Below are positions 36,401-47,455 of a stretch of DNA of 64,000 bases, in pieces. The stretch spans positions 576,898 through 640,897 of the forward strand of contig BDSI01000025.1 in NCBI GenBank assembly GCA_003117195.1. The letters are read 5' to 3'. The stretch is from Eudorina sp. 2006-703-Eu-15 (Eukaryota > Chlorophyta > Chlorophyceae > Chlamydomonadales > Volvocaceae). Position 1 is the stretch's first letter. Every line of letters starts with the position of its first letter. The notes under the pieces are model-generated. The model ran no database searches. It was given only the letters and a program-made list of their open reading frames with translations, and had not been told where the DNA came from. The position numbers and the translations under genes were made by a program.

Positions 36401-39400
36401 GTACAAAGGAAATCCGTATCGCAACGGGGCGCTGATGGCTGCAGGGCGGCGCGGGGGGAGGCGTCCTGCGTTGGGGGGCCCTGCACGGGGTGGACACCGC
36501 ACACCACTCGACGCTTCCGTCAAATGCAGTACCCCTTGGGGTGGGAATATACCCATATTTGGGGTTTTCATTTTAGCCCTTTGGCCCCACCCCTCTGGCA
36601 GCAGCGCAGTATGGATATGTCCACCCACCTCCCATATTCCCCACCCCGCCCCTTTCACGCGGTCCCCGGCCCCCACATGCCACCTCCCAGCCAGCCCCCG
36701 GCCCCGGAATCCCCCTCCCCCTCCGCCCTGCTGCTGCTGCTGCTGCTTCTCTCACCTTTCGCGGCATGGTGGCGCTAAACAGCAGCGTCTGGCGGTCGGG
36801 GCGCACCTGACCGATGATGGAGCGGACCTGGGCAGGGCAGGGCGGGGGGGTGGGGGGGAGAGGACGGGCGGAAGGGAGGGAGGGGGGGGTAAAGAGCGGA
36901 TGAACGAGGGGGTGGGGATGTCGGAGTTGGGAGGGCGTGCTCTGTGTAGGAGGACAGGAGGACGGGGGCGTGTGGGAGCGGCCGAGGGGAATGACAGGGC
37001 AGCACGGACGCCACCTGCACACGCTGACTGCTGACCTCCTCGCGGCCTGCTTTTTCCTGGGGGGACAGCTCCGGAAGGGGGAGAGCGAGGGCTCGAGAGC
37101 GCCGCCAACCTGCCAATCTGCTTGCTTGCCCACCCCATCCCAGCCTAGAGTCTCTATCGGATATTTGCTCTGGCAGCAGCGCGGTATAAATATGTCTCAG
37201 CAGCGCAGTGACATATCGATATGTCTACCAATTTCCTATACCCCACACCCACCCACCCACCCAGCCCCACCCCACCCCACCCCACCCCACCCCAGAGTAC
37301 TACGTTCTCGATAATTTGTGCTGTCTGGGGTGTGGTCCGTCCTCGTGCTGTCGCGCGTTGGTTGGTCCGGGATGGGTCTGGCGGCGACGCGGTCGCCCGA
37401 GGTAACGGTGAGCGCACAATTCAGGTATGTATGGTAAGTAACTTGGGTCGCGTATTGACTCCTGTGCCACGTATCGGTTCCCCAATCCATACCCCCCAAT
37501 TACCAGGCTGGTGACCCGGTCCCTGGATTTCGGTCCTTGGATCTCGTCACGGAGCTAACTCCCTTTTAATGGGAGGATTTGTGCAGTTAACCGTGGAGTC
37601 CTGGCTGCAAAGCTTTGGCGAAACGAGACACCCGTTCGCGCGTACTGCAGGTCGGCCGTCGCCGCACTGCTTTTATTTTGCGTGCTGATTTTTCTGGGTT
37701 AATTCCTTTTCTATTTTGGGTGGGTATATGCGTGCTCGAGCCTTCACCTCTCTACGACAAGCGCGAACAGCCCGCCTTCGCTGGCGTCCGCCTCTCCCGC
37801 TTCGTCGGCCGCGACTCCAACGTCAACGAGGCCTGCAAACGCAACATCTTCACGGGCCAGTTCCACCGCCTCCGCCGTGTCGTCACCGATGTTGGCAACT
37901 TCTGCTCCGAGATCGCCAACCTCATCCTCTCGCTCGAGGCGCAGGGCTACCCCCGCCGCCAGCTCCTCGCCAAGTTTGACGCCCTCATCCGCGCCGCCCC
38001 ACAGTCCTTCTACTATGCCCGGCGCGCGACCCACCCCGACCTGCTCCGCGTCGTCCGTCAACACCTTCGCCCCGCCTGACCGACTCACCGGCTAAACACC
38101 TCCCCTCCCCTCCATCACCGCACCCCTACCACGGCTGCGGGCTGTGATACAGAGGTCGCCGTCCGGGCAACCCCGGCGGTGTTGATCTCCGTCGTCTCGC
38201 TACTTTCCTATAAATCCTCGGTTGAGCCCCGCATGCCGCTCCATCGCCTCCCCCACACCCACCCATGGCGACACCCTCACCCCCTCGCGCCGCCCCTCCT
38301 CCCGCCCCTCCCCACCCCTCCCCGTCACCGCCCTGCGCCCCGCCGCCCCACCGCCCGCACGCCACCCGCCGTACCGCACACGCGCACGCACCCCCGATCG
38401 CAACCCCCTGCGCCCACGGCCTCTCATGCGTGAGGCCGCGCGCGCCCGGCCGGGCTGGTGGGGAGCCGATCACCCCGGTCCGCCACCCGGCCCTCTTGCG
38501 TCACCCCCGCGGTCACCGATTGCTCCCTGATTGCGGAACTCCTGTTTCTGTGCCTGCCAACCCTACGCCCGTCTGCGATGTCGCCCTTCCGTACACCCGT
38601 ACGCCCGTACATTCCTGCATTGCTATTTCCGTCTACCGTTTCCTGGACCCACCCTCTTTCGCCGCGTCGCCGCCGGGTTTGCGTGCTTTTTTTTCTTTAA
38701 TTTAACTTTTGCCTTTGCCTGCCGTTTGTCTGCCCTTTGTTGCAACTCACATCTTCCGTTCGCCTCGCCGTTCGTCCGCGTTTCGTCCCATTTGCGCAGG
38801 TGAGTACTACGTTCTCGATAATTTGTGCTGTCTGGGGTGTGGTCCGTCCTCGTGCTGTCGCGCGTTGGTTGGTCCGGGATGGGTCTGGCGGCGACGCGGT
38901 CGCCCGAGGTAACGGTGAGCGCACAATTCAGGTATGTATGGTAAGTAACTTGGGTCGCGTATTGACTCCTGTGCCACGTATCGGTTCCCCAATCCATACC
39001 CCACCCCACCCCACCCCACCCCACCCCACCCCACCCCCCCACCCCACCCCACCCCACCCCACCCCACCCCACCCCACCCCACCCCACCCGACCCCACCCC
39101 ACCCCACCCCACCCCACCCGACCCCACCCGACCCCACCCCACCCCACCCCACCCCACCCCACCCCACCCCACCCCACCCCACCCCACCCCACCCCACCCC
39201 ACCCCACCCCGCCCACCCCATACCCCACCCGCCCCACCTGCGGCTCGAAGCCCATGTCGAACATCCTGTCCGCCTCGTCAAAGACCAGGTAGGTGACCCG
39301 CGTGAGGGCGCAGGCCTTGCGGCGCACCAGGTCGATCATGCGGCCGGGGGTTGCCACCGCCACCTCGGACCCCCCCTTGAGCGCCTTGAACTGCTCGTAC

Positions 39401-42400
39401 TTGGACAGACCGCCGAAGGCGGCCGCCACACGGAGGCCTGTACGGGGGGGGCGCGGACGGCGGGCGGGGACGGGAGGGGAAGGGAGGGGACGGGGAGGGG
39501 ATTAAATTGAAAAAACCCTAACCAAAGGGAGGGGAGTAAAGGAAATCGGTAGACGTTGCAAACTGAAGGGGAAGGGAGGGGAGGGGAAGGCGTGGAGGTT
39601 GGAGCGCGGGTTGGGCTGTTGAGAGCCCCGGGCAGCCGTGCCACGGGCCCGTGTGGCTGTCCCGCTGCCCGCCTTCCCCGACCCCCTTCACACCCACCGT
39701 TACACACGCTCGCACACCCCTCCGCTTCCTGTCCCCCCCTTCTCCCCCTCCCCCCGCCCCCTCCTCCCTCCCCCTCCTCCCCACCCTCCCCCTCACCGTA
39801 GGGCTTGGCGAACCTCCTGCTCTCCTTGTGGATCTGCTCCGCCAGCTCCCGCGTGGGCGCCACCAGCAGCGCGATGGGCCCCTCCCCCCGGGACAGCTCC
39901 GGCTGGTCCATGATGTGGACCAGCATGGGCAGCACGAAGGAAGCGGTCTTGCCGCTGCCGGTCTTGGCGATACCCTGATGAGGGTGGGTGGGGGTGGGGG
40001 TGGGGGTGGGGGTGGGGGTGGGGAGGAAATCGGCGGCGTCAGCCAACCGGACAACTACTACACAATCGGTGGTTGTTTCGCGATTTCGCTGTCTTTATTG
40101 ACAAAAATGGGGGGGATCGGGTTGTTGCTGATTTGCGGTTTCTAGCTGTCTTTATAGACAAAAAAGGGATAGGGCCAGGGTCTCAAGTTGCGGTGAGGCC
40201 AAGGGGCGGTTTTCGGGCGGGCGTGGGGGGCAGAGGAACACCAAGGTCCAGAGGACAGGCAGGGCAGGGGGCGGTCAGGGCAGGGCGCGGTCAGGGCAGG
40301 GGCGGTGCGGGCGGGTGCGGTGCCGAAGGGGAGGTGGCGGGAGTGGGGAAGGAGCCGGCGGAGGGACAGGCGCTTAGTAAGGCCCTCCGGCACCCGCCCC
40401 CAAGGGCCCAGCCCCAGGGCCCCGGGCATCTTCCCGGAGGCCAGGCAGGGCAACCCATCTAAGCAACCCAGCAGTCTCCCTGGCCGCCTCCCCACTACTA
40501 CTAAATACGCACAAACAGATACCGCCTCGTCCCCCCCCACGACGCCCCAGACCCCTCTAGACCCCTCTAGACCCCTCTAGACCCCTCTAGACCCCTCTCT
40601 CCCTTTCTGGATTTCTTTTCTCTTGTCATTTCAACCCCTCTCCCCCCTCCCTCCCGCGCACCCACCAGCACGTCCCGCCCCGACAGCGCCGCGGGCAGCG
40701 CCTGGGCCTGGATGGGGGTGGGCTTGTCGAAGCTGCAGCGACAGGGCGCGTGGGGGCCGGGGGCGGGGGGGGCCGGGGGCAGGGCGAGGGTGTCGGCGGG
40801 CGGGGTATGCCAGGTGCCAGACGTTGGGAGGTGGGGGCCGGGGGCACACCCAGGCCGGGTGTGCGGATGCGGGTGCGGGACCTCGCCAGCGGGTGGGTGG
40901 GTGAGTGGCGGTATAGACATATTTGTACTGCGCTGCTGCCAGAGCGAATATCCGATAGAGACTCTAGACTGGGGTCAGCCCAGACCCGCGGGCCGCCGTC
41001 GTGACGGCCCCGACCACCCTTCCTGCTCAGGGGGGGGCCCCTACGGAGGGGGTCGACGGCGCTGGCCCCCCTCCACCGCAAGTCTTCTGCCTGGCCACCG
41101 CGTGCTGGGTGTAACCCAACCCCAATCCATGCAGCCGCCCCCAATCCACGCAGTCGCCGGCGCGACGGCAGCGGGGGGCTGGACGGCTCGGGCGACGGCC
41201 GAGGTGCCCAGCCTCGGCCCCCCGAGCTCCCATGAAGTGCAGCTCCTCCCCTTAGGTCAACAAAGACAGCCGACCCATCTCCCTACCTTTGATTATTAAC
41301 GTACTGTTGTTGCCCCTCTTACGCCGCGCCCTCTCACCCAATTCCTCGGCTTCCCCGGGCAACGCCCGCGGCGCGGCTACCCCTTCTACCACCACAGGTC
41401 GGTAACGTATCTGTCCTTTCCGGGTTGGGTTGGGTTCGCATTTTGCTTGTTACTGCGCCGGCGGCAGCGCGGCCGCGCCGCCACGCGCCCGCGCGCGGTG
41501 TCTATCTTTATGCAGGTTCCTCGCCACCCGTAAGTATCCTGAGTTATGCCGGGTGTGCCTGGGGTCGTTCTGCGGGTTTATTTCTTCTTTTTTTCAATTT
41601 ATCTCCCTACCTCTACCCCATTTTTGTCAATAAAGACAGCGAGACCGCAGAAGGGCAACCAACCGATAACTGCCGATGCTGTCATTGACGAAGACGGCGA
41701 AGCGTTGACTCTGACGGAATAAGTAGAAGCTGATATGTTCAGATGGTGGGCGGCTGAGGACCTCTCAGGAGACACCGTAGTGGGGCTGGCGAGAAGAGTT
41801 GTAACGGTCGAACCCAAAGACTGCTCCCTAGCCGGCCCGCGGCCGGCAGTTCCACTACTAGGGCACCCTACCTCTACCCCCGGGCCCCGCCCCCCCCCGA
41901 TCCCCTACGCGCCCATCCCTCACCCACTCCCACCCCCACCCCCTCTCCGCCCCCCGACCTCACCCCCTCCGCCCCCCGACCTCATCCCCCCTAGCCCCCG
42001 ACCTCAACCCCCCTACTCCCCTCCCCCTCCCCTCCCCCCCCACCTCACTCACCCCGCCTTCTTGATGACCGCCATCAGCTCCGGATCGAAGCCGCATTGC
42101 GCGAAGCTCTTGACGGGTCGCACCACATCGAAGCCGCTCACCCGGATCTCCAGCTGCCGCCGGTAGGCCGCAACCTGAGGGCGGGAGGAGGGGAGGGGGT
42201 ACGGGGTGTTAGTAGACATGGGCAACCTGGGAGGGGGTAGCGGGAGGAGGGGAGGGGGTAGCGGGAGGAGGGGAGGGGGTAGCGAGAGGAGGGGAGGGGG
42301 TACGGGACATTGGTAGACATGGGCAACCTGCCCTGTCTGCCAGAGCAAAGGTCCGGGGAGGGGCGGGGAAGTCGGGGGAGAACAACGGGTCGGCAATGCG

Positions 42401-44745
42401 CTGTGTCCTGACTGCTGCGGGTGTCGAATGGTGGGGAGGGTTGGGGAGGGTGGGGAGCCGCGGCGGCTGGGTGGCCGGGCACCTCACACTCCCGCCCCCA
42501 CACAGGTTTCTTTCCTTTTTCAATTCAACCCCGCCCCACACCCCGCCATCCCCCTCGAGCTCCCCCCCCCCTCTGCCCACACACCCCGCCCCACACCCCC
42601 TCGAGGCCCCCCTTCCCACCTCCGCGTCCGTCATGGCCGCGATCTCGGGCGCCTCCTCATAAAAGTCCTTGGCAAAGTTGTCGTACACCATCGCGCTGTG
42701 GTCCAGGGGGGCCAGCGCCTCCACGTTCCGGCGGGTGGCGGCGGCGCCGTCCCCCTCGTCGTCGTCGTCATCATCGGGTCGGCCGTCCTCCATTGCCCTG
42801 GGCAAGGAGGGGACGTTACAGGGGAAATGTGTGGGAGGGGCATGCCGGTTGAGCTGCGTCAGCGCCGGGCATGCACGTCCTAACCGGCCCGGGCTGTTTC
42901 TTTTCCAACTCCCAACCGCCTCCGCCAGCTCAGCTTCTTTCACCGCCTACCCAAGGCACCCCACGGCCCCGCCAACTCCCAACTCCCATCGTTTCCCCCT
43001 TCAACACCGTCAACCCATCAGCGCCCTCCGCCGCATCCTCCCTCCCCCCTCCCTCCCTCCCTCCCTGTCTCACTTGGCGGCGGCATACACCTCCTCGTCA
43101 CTGTCGTACCCCTCGCCTCCCGCCGCCGCCGCTGCCGACGCCGCCTTGGGCTTCCGCACCTGGGGCAGGGCACCATGGCCGCACGGAGAGGTCTCGGAAA
43201 TGGGGTGCATGCGGTGCATGCGTGCGTGGGTGTGGGTGGGTGTAGGTTAAAAAGGAAAAAACCGTGGGTGTGGGTGTGGGTGAAGTAGGCTGGTGGACTG
43301 AGAAAGGCTGCGCTTACTTCACGATGGTGCTTGGGTTGGCAGTGGCGTTGCCGGGTTGTGCCTGATTGTGATGGGGTCGCGTGCTCCAGGGGGGGCGGGC
43401 GGTCAGCCGGACTCGAGGCGGCGAGTCCCAACCCCTTACCCCGCCCCCCTCCCATTTGGAAACGGTCGACATTGCCCGTACGACACCCACTTGTGGCGGT
43501 GAGCTGTCGACCAGTTAGTTGTACGACGCTTTCCGAACCGGTATTTTTCTCACCCGCCGCTCGGCGCTGCCAACGCACTGCCAAGCCCCCTCCCCTTCCC
43601 GTTAGACCCCTTCCCGTTAGACAGCCCCACCTTCCTCCTATTTCCTCTTACCCTTCCTCCTTGTCGCCCGTCCTCTTCCTTCCCCTCCTTCGCCTCTCCC
43701 CTCCTCCCGCGCCCACCTCTTCCTTCTCCCCACCAATGCCCCAATCTGCAGCCCCGCGCCTCACCCCCCTCCAATACCCCATCTGCAGCTTCGTCCCGCA
43801 CCCCCTCCCCCACCGTCGCTCTGGCAGCAGCGCAGTTTGAGAATGTCTACCAATTTCCTATACCCTCCCCCCCCCACACACACACAACCCTACCCCTACC
43901 TCCATGTACTCTGTGGCCGGGTCCGCCTCCTCGTCGCACGCCAGCGCCGCACTCTCCGGCCGCGACCGGGCCGTGGGCTTGTTGGCCGCCACCTCGTGAT
44001 CGATCTCCGCCATAAAGGCGTCCAGCGGGTCGTACTCCTCCTCCTCCTCCTCCTTCGCGGCGCCCTTGGCTGCGGCTGGTGGCGGCAGTGGCGGCGCTGC
44101 TGACCTGGACGGCGGCGGCGGTGCCGCCAAGGCCCCTGGCCGGGCAGCCGCCGCCGCGACGGCGGCGGCCGGCCCCCGCCGCCCCGCCGCGGCGGCGGCC
44201 GCCGCCGCCGCGGCGGCGTTGGCCTGCTGCTCGAGCTGCTGCGCAAAGTCCGCGCGCTCCCACTCCTCAAGGTCGTCATTGGCGTCCCCGCCCCCGCCCC
44301 CGCCGCCGCCCCCGCTGCCGCCTCCACCGGCGGCCTCCGCTCCGCCGTCGGGATCCCCCCCTGGCCTCACCGCGGGCCCCGTGTTGATCTCCACCTCGAT
44401 GGCCCGCTCCACCTACGGCAGGCGGGTCGGTCACAAGAACCCGGATGGTAGGCGGGCGAGCGGGCCGACGTGGGGAAATACCCGGGCAGGGTGATGCAGG
44501 CAGACCCCGATGCGTGGGTCCCTTTAATTCGCTCCCGGTGCAAGGCTCCCCAGGCAGTTCGGTGCGAGCATGGGTCGCGGTTGGGCGAGGGCCGCGACTT
44601 GCACTGCACGCTCAAGCGAAAAGCCCCGTGCGGACCCCACCAGCTGTTCGAAGGTGTGGCAGTCGTCGAAGTCGCCCCCACGGCGATCCAGGAAGGCTTT
44701 GATCTCATCCGGGGTCCACTTGGTGAAGTCCGTGCTGGAGATGGG
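33417..44745 (-). CDS. DDX42: DEAD-box RNA helicase, DDX42/RH24 type, 5' end unresolved
   Basis: Minus-strand exons 44745-44641, 44412-43900, 43159-43074, 42797-42620, 42174-42053, 40732-40666, 39974-39797, 39437-39238, 36827-36756, 36132-35863, 35281-34970 and 34439-33417 join in phase to about 1041 residues plus an unseen start. All helicase motifs are present: FDKPTPIQ (Q), AKTGSGKT (I), PTRELA (Ia), TPGR (Ib), FDEADRMFD (II), SAT (III), VIVFAGQR (IV), ARGLDI (V) and HRVGRTGR (VI). Family marks of DDX42/RH24, an ATP-dependent nuclear RNA helicase linked to the U2 snRNP, are [49 protein letters not shown] [10 protein letters not shown] and FKSSFVSS in the Gly-rich tail. The N-terminal exon encodes a SAP-like module ([20 protein letters not shown]) not usual in this family. 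Introns are full of repeats and one holds a retroelement. Confidence 0.93.
34446..34575 (+). repeat. GGGTGT hexamer array
   Basis: About 21 units immediately inside the last DDX42 intron, reaching to within a few bases of the acceptor at 34440-34441; on the gene strand it is ACACCC, the pyrimidine-rich side of that acceptor. Confidence 0.95.
35331..35531. mobile_element. Family A element, full copy with inverted ends
   Basis: The left end (GGGGTTGCTACAGGAAATCG, GCAGACATA) is the inverse of the right end (TATGTCTACCAGTTTCCTAT, ACCCGCCCC). This gives about 29-base terminal inverted repeats around 201 bases. Inside lie CTGCTGCCAGCGC and a motif C copy (35416-35450). It has no coding capacity, so it is MITE-like. 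It lies in the DDX42 intron between 35282 and 35862. Confidence 0.65.
35536..35889. repeat. Duplicated exon end flanking a CCCCT array
   Basis: A 36-base segment containing the last 33 or so bases of the GAIHGEMDQ exon and its 5' splice site occurs twice, at 35854-35889 (real exon) and 35536-35571 (inside the intron). Between them lie about 280 bases of CCCCT/CCCT microsatellite (35568-35852). Confidence 0.85.
36331..36374 (+). repeat. Motif C copy
   Basis: TTGCTCCGTTGCGGTTTCGC then TATCTTTATTGACAGTAAGG, in the DDX42 intron 36133-36755, about 220 bases from a family A right end. Confidence 0.55.
36592..36642 (+). repeat. Family A intronic repeat, right end
   Basis: CTCTGGCAGCAGCGCAGTAT then GATATGTCCACC and CCCATATTCC, antisense to DDX42 in the intron 36133-36755. 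Confidence 0.6.
37145..37244 (+). repeat. Family A intronic repeat, extended right end
   Basis: TAGAGTCTCTATCGGATATT leads into GCTCTGGCAGCAGCGCGGTA and a partly duplicated end finishing ACCAATTTCCTATACCCC. The first block matches 40909-40967 on the opposite strand, which extends the family to at least 70 bases. It abuts the CCCCA tract in which the retroelement sits. Confidence 0.65.
37295..39002 (+). mobile_element. Penelope-like retroelement remnant with 201-bp direct repeats
   Basis: Identical-looking 201-base direct repeats (37295-37495 and 38802-39002) flank about 1.3 kb. The ends are not TG..CA, so these resemble the pseudo-LTRs of Penelope-like elements more than true LTRs. Both outer edges abut CCCCA pentamer repeats, so insertion was into a microsatellite. 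The interior carries one reverse-transcriptase-like fragment (see 37733-38079). The rest of a working element is missing. It lies in the 2.4-kb DDX42 intron 36828-39237, antisense to the gene. Confidence 0.65.
37733..38079 (+). pseudogene. Reverse transcriptase C-terminal fragment
   Basis: An open frame of about 115 codons ([44 protein letters not shown]) ends at TGA at 38077-38079. The order N-x-C/K, LRRI/V-T-D and GYP-x-x-L is typical of the connection/thumb part of retroelement reverse transcriptases, most like Penelope-like or related non-LTR types. Catalytic YxDD and upstream fingers/palm are absent, so it is a remnant. The frame can be read back to 37615, but that part does not look conserved. 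Confidence 0.55.
39000..39215 (+). repeat. CCCCA pentamer array
   Basis: About 40 CCCCA units (with CCCGA variants) directly right of the retroelement. A shorter run of the same unit (37258-37294) is on its left, so the element split or seeded this array. Confidence 0.95.
39499..39570 (-). repeat. Motif B and family A left end, adjacent
   Basis: GATTAAATTGAAAAAACCC (reverse of motif B) is followed within 20 bases by GTAAAGGAAATCGGTAGACG (family A left end), in the DDX42 intron 39438-39796. Confidence 0.5.
40071..40168 (+). repeat. Motif C, two tandem copies
   Basis: TTTCGCGATTTCGCTGTCTT-TATTGACAAAAA and, 50 bases on, GCGGTTTCTAGCTGTCTTTA-TAGACAAAAAAGG, in the DDX42 intron 39975-40665. Confidence 0.6.
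40554..40602 (+). repeat. TAGACCCCTC decamer repeat
   Basis: Four to five perfect 10-base units in the same DDX42 intron. Confidence 0.85.
40909..40967 (-). repeat. Family A intronic repeat, extended left end
   Basis: GGTATAGACATATTTGTACT, GCGCTGCTGCCAGAGCG and AATATCCGATAGAGACTCTA; reverse match to 37145-37190, in the DDX42 intron 40733-42052. Confidence 0.65.
41550..41650 (+). repeat. Motif B joined to inverted motif C
   Basis: GGGTGTGCCTGGGGTCGTTC, GGGTTTATTTCTTC and CAATTTAT (motif B) run into TTTTGTCAATAAAGACAGCG (motif C reversed), in the DDX42 intron 40733-42052. Confidence 0.55.
42180..42302 (+). repeat. 21-bp purine minisatellite
   Basis: GCGGGAGGAGGGGAGGGGGTA units, about four copies, with a short TAGTAGACATGGGCAACC insertion that itself resembles the family A end that follows. 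Confidence 0.75.
42298..42350 (-). repeat. Family A intronic repeat, left end
   Basis: GGGACATTGGTAGACATGGG then CTGTCTGCCAGAGC, in the DDX42 intron 42175-42619; the CTGCGCTG block is altered. Confidence 0.5.
43817..43866 (+). repeat. Family A intronic repeat, right end
   Basis: CGCTCTGGCAGCAGCGCAGT then ATGTCTACCAATTTCCTATA, nearly identical to the 1520-1570 copy 42 kb away; in the DDX42 intron 43160-43899. Confidence 0.7.
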
Positions 44746-46379
44746 CTGAGGGGCGCAGGGCAAGGTAAGAAGGACGCAGCGTGCGCGTGTCGGAACGTGC
44801 CTGGTAAGCCGCTAGGTGAATAACAATAATTCGCAGCAAACTGGGAGCCAGCAGCACGCCGCACGTGCGGGAGGGATGGTTCAGCGAGTACCGCAGGGAA
44901 GGGAAATTCCCCCATCGCATTCAGCTTCACGTCCGCCGCCAGCGTCCTTAGCACGCCTCACTGCCCAATAGAAATGGCACGCACCGTATCGTAATCGTAG
45001 GTAAGCTGCTGGAATACTCTGGGATCATGGTGCTCCCTTCCGGGGTCCCGCTCAGGCCGACTTTGCTTGACCTGGAACCCCGCAACTTCGCTGTGATAGG
45101 GAAATTTTCGTTTCTGTCCGTAGCTGTCCATTTTCTCTGTATGTTGAAAGATCTACACACCAAATTATAATGCTAATGACCGGTTCCACAGCCGAGCTCA
45201 TCACGCCTCCAGCGGCTTGCCATTTGCTTGTCGTAGGTTAAAGGCACCGTCGAAGATTTGTGACATAGTTGGGTTGCGCAATTCGGAACTCACGACAAAC
45301 CATCCCAGGTGGTTCTTTCTGCATAATGGGATAGCGCGGTCCGAAACATTTACAAGTTATTGCTGCCGCCAGTGGATATGATCCAAATAAGGTTTTGCTT
45401 GCGTCCGGTCGGTGGAAGGTTAGTCACGGCTAACCGAACTGGATCCGGTACTCTGACAGCCTGATCCCCTCATTCCCGAGTACATAGAGCCAAGAGCCCA
45501 ACGGCAAAAGCCGAGACGTGTGCTACGTCCGGCTATCGTGAACCGTGTGCCACAATGTAACTTGCGAGGCGTGCTGCTACGCCGACTGTCAAGCTGCCCA
45601 TATGCGCAAACTCTGTTCAATGCCTCAGTTACAGGATATGGCTTCTGATTCCTTCATACTGGCCAGGCGCCATATGGACGGCGTGCGTGATGCGCAACCG
45701 GCGAAACCCAGGGTGCATCTCTCGGCGCATGGTTGTGCAGGCTGTGCACTCTCAGGAAGGAATACGACCAGACGCCGTCCCCGAAGCCGTCCACACCGGC
45801 TTCAAAATGTCGCCGCCACATCGCTCGTCTTCACGCCGCGTAGGAAGGTGGTGCCCCTCCCTCCCTCCGTCACACCCGGGTCACCGCACCTACCACCGAC
45901 GCCGGGTGCAGACTTTCTTAAGGCGGGAAGGCCCCGAAGTCGTGGCACAGCGGTTTGTTGCTCCGTGCAGGACGTGCCCAAGCGCGGTGCCAACTATGGG
46001 CAGATCCCTGGACCCGGTCGCTGTACGGATCGTATCCTTTCGAATCGGTGTTATGGGGCGCGCGCGCTTCCTGTTGGAGGCGCTTCTTGGGGCCGCAACT
46101 GCACAACTTGCGAATGTTGTCATTCGCAAGAGACATAACAGTGCGCATCCTCGCAATGGATGTCACACGACGGCCTCCACGTCGCCCTCCACATCGCCAA
46201 GGGGGCGGCCCGCATACATAGCCAACCATCTTCTCGCCGAACGCACAGTCTGGGGGGCGTGATCAACCTGCCGACATCAGCTAGGTCTTAGAAGGAGCTA
46301 CGGTGCGCAGCCGCCACTGCCAGCGGGCTACCCGCGCATCGTCCCGGAACGGAGCTCCGCTGGGAGCGCGGCCTCGCCA

Positions 46380-46463
46380 GCAAGGTCAGGCAGCAGGGCC
46401 AGTAACCGTGTCAACTTCAGCCGGGGCTGTAGGCGCGTTACTGGCCCTGCGGCCTGACCTTGC
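46380..46463. repeat. Long perfect-arm hairpin
   Basis: Arms 46380-46406 and 46437-46463 are 27-base inverted copies (GCAAGGTCAGGC..GCC AGTAAC) with one mismatch and a 30-base loop. Confidence 0.85.
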
Positions 46464-46844
46464 TTGGGCGAAGTGGCGTTCATGCCGTCAGGTGCACTAC
46501 GGCCTGCCGCGGGTTGGGACCCTGGGGGAACCCGGGAATCTCCGAACTGATAAAGCCCATCAGGGCTGGATTTGGCTGCCGTGCTATGCGCGTCTGGGCG
46601 TAGGTAGGGCTGTCACCTTTGGCGGTTGAGGCGTCCACCCGCTGACAGTTGGCGGCGCCACAGCATTGCGGTGGGTGGACCCTCAGTCCACACCCGGCGA
46701 TCCAACGGGCGCAGATAGCTTCGACCCGGCACAGCGGGACACCAACGGGTCCACCTTGTAACGACTACTACTACTTCAACCAAGGCGACGTGTGCTGACG
46801 AAGCCTGCGACGCCCGATCGAAGTCGCGGGAGTGGGCTGCATGC

Positions 46845-46967
46845 CCGGAGCTATTCATTTGACGCGCGCCCGGACTTGCCGGAGGGCCTGTAGGCTAGGC
46901 TAGACCCCGGAGCTATTTGACGCGCGCTCGGACCTGCCGGACGGCCTGTAGGCTGGAGGCCCCGGAG
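46845..46967 (+). repeat. 60-bp tandem duplication
   Basis: Two copies of a unit with GGAGCTATT, GACGCGCGC, CGGAC, TGCCGGA and GGCCTGTAGGCT, differing at several bases. Confidence 0.75.
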
Positions 46968-47455
46968 CCGAACCCGTGCCTGAGATGGCGGCCCATGCGC
47001 CTGGGGCGGCAGGCCGTTGCAATGTGGTTGGCCAAGACCCTGCGCGCCGGCTCGCACCGCGCCCCCTCGCACGATTGAGACGCCGGCATCGGCGCCGGCC
47101 GCGTGCTTGGGCAGAGGGGCCGGATGGGAGATGGCCCTCTGCTTCGATCCAACTGCTAGATGGGTACTTGGCAGTTGGCACTGTGACAGGGCATGATCGT
47201 CATACGTATCGGCCACGGACGTCTTTGTAATTCACCCTGGCGAGCCCAGGATCGGTGGGGCCACAGAAGCGTTGCGAATGGCATCTCTCCCGGCATGCAC
47301 CGCTTCCTTTTGGGGTCCGCAGCAAAATCCGTTTGGCTTCAATTAGGCTTCGTACTTCCATGTCCGCCCGCGGCTGTGTTGCGTCCCGGGCTTTGCGCCA
47401 GGGAGATGTGCATTTGCGGATGTCTGCAAGCTGGTGGGTGGTTCCCGCGCAGAGC

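Noticed and set aside
37295..39002. Hammerhead ribozyme in the 201-base repeats
   Set aside because: I looked for CTGATGA and GAAA core motifs on both strands and found no proper arrangement.
37295..39002. Ordinary copia/gypsy LTR element
   Set aside because: Ends lack TG..CA, no primer-binding site or polypurine tract flanks the repeats, and the coding fragment has no integrase, protease or gag motif.
44367..44954. Minus-strand frame beginning LRTLAADVKLNAMG as the DDX42 N terminus
   Set aside because: It starts at a non-ATG codon and overlaps the SAP-like exon in another frame; it may contain a true 5' exon but the splice sites cannot be fixed by eye.
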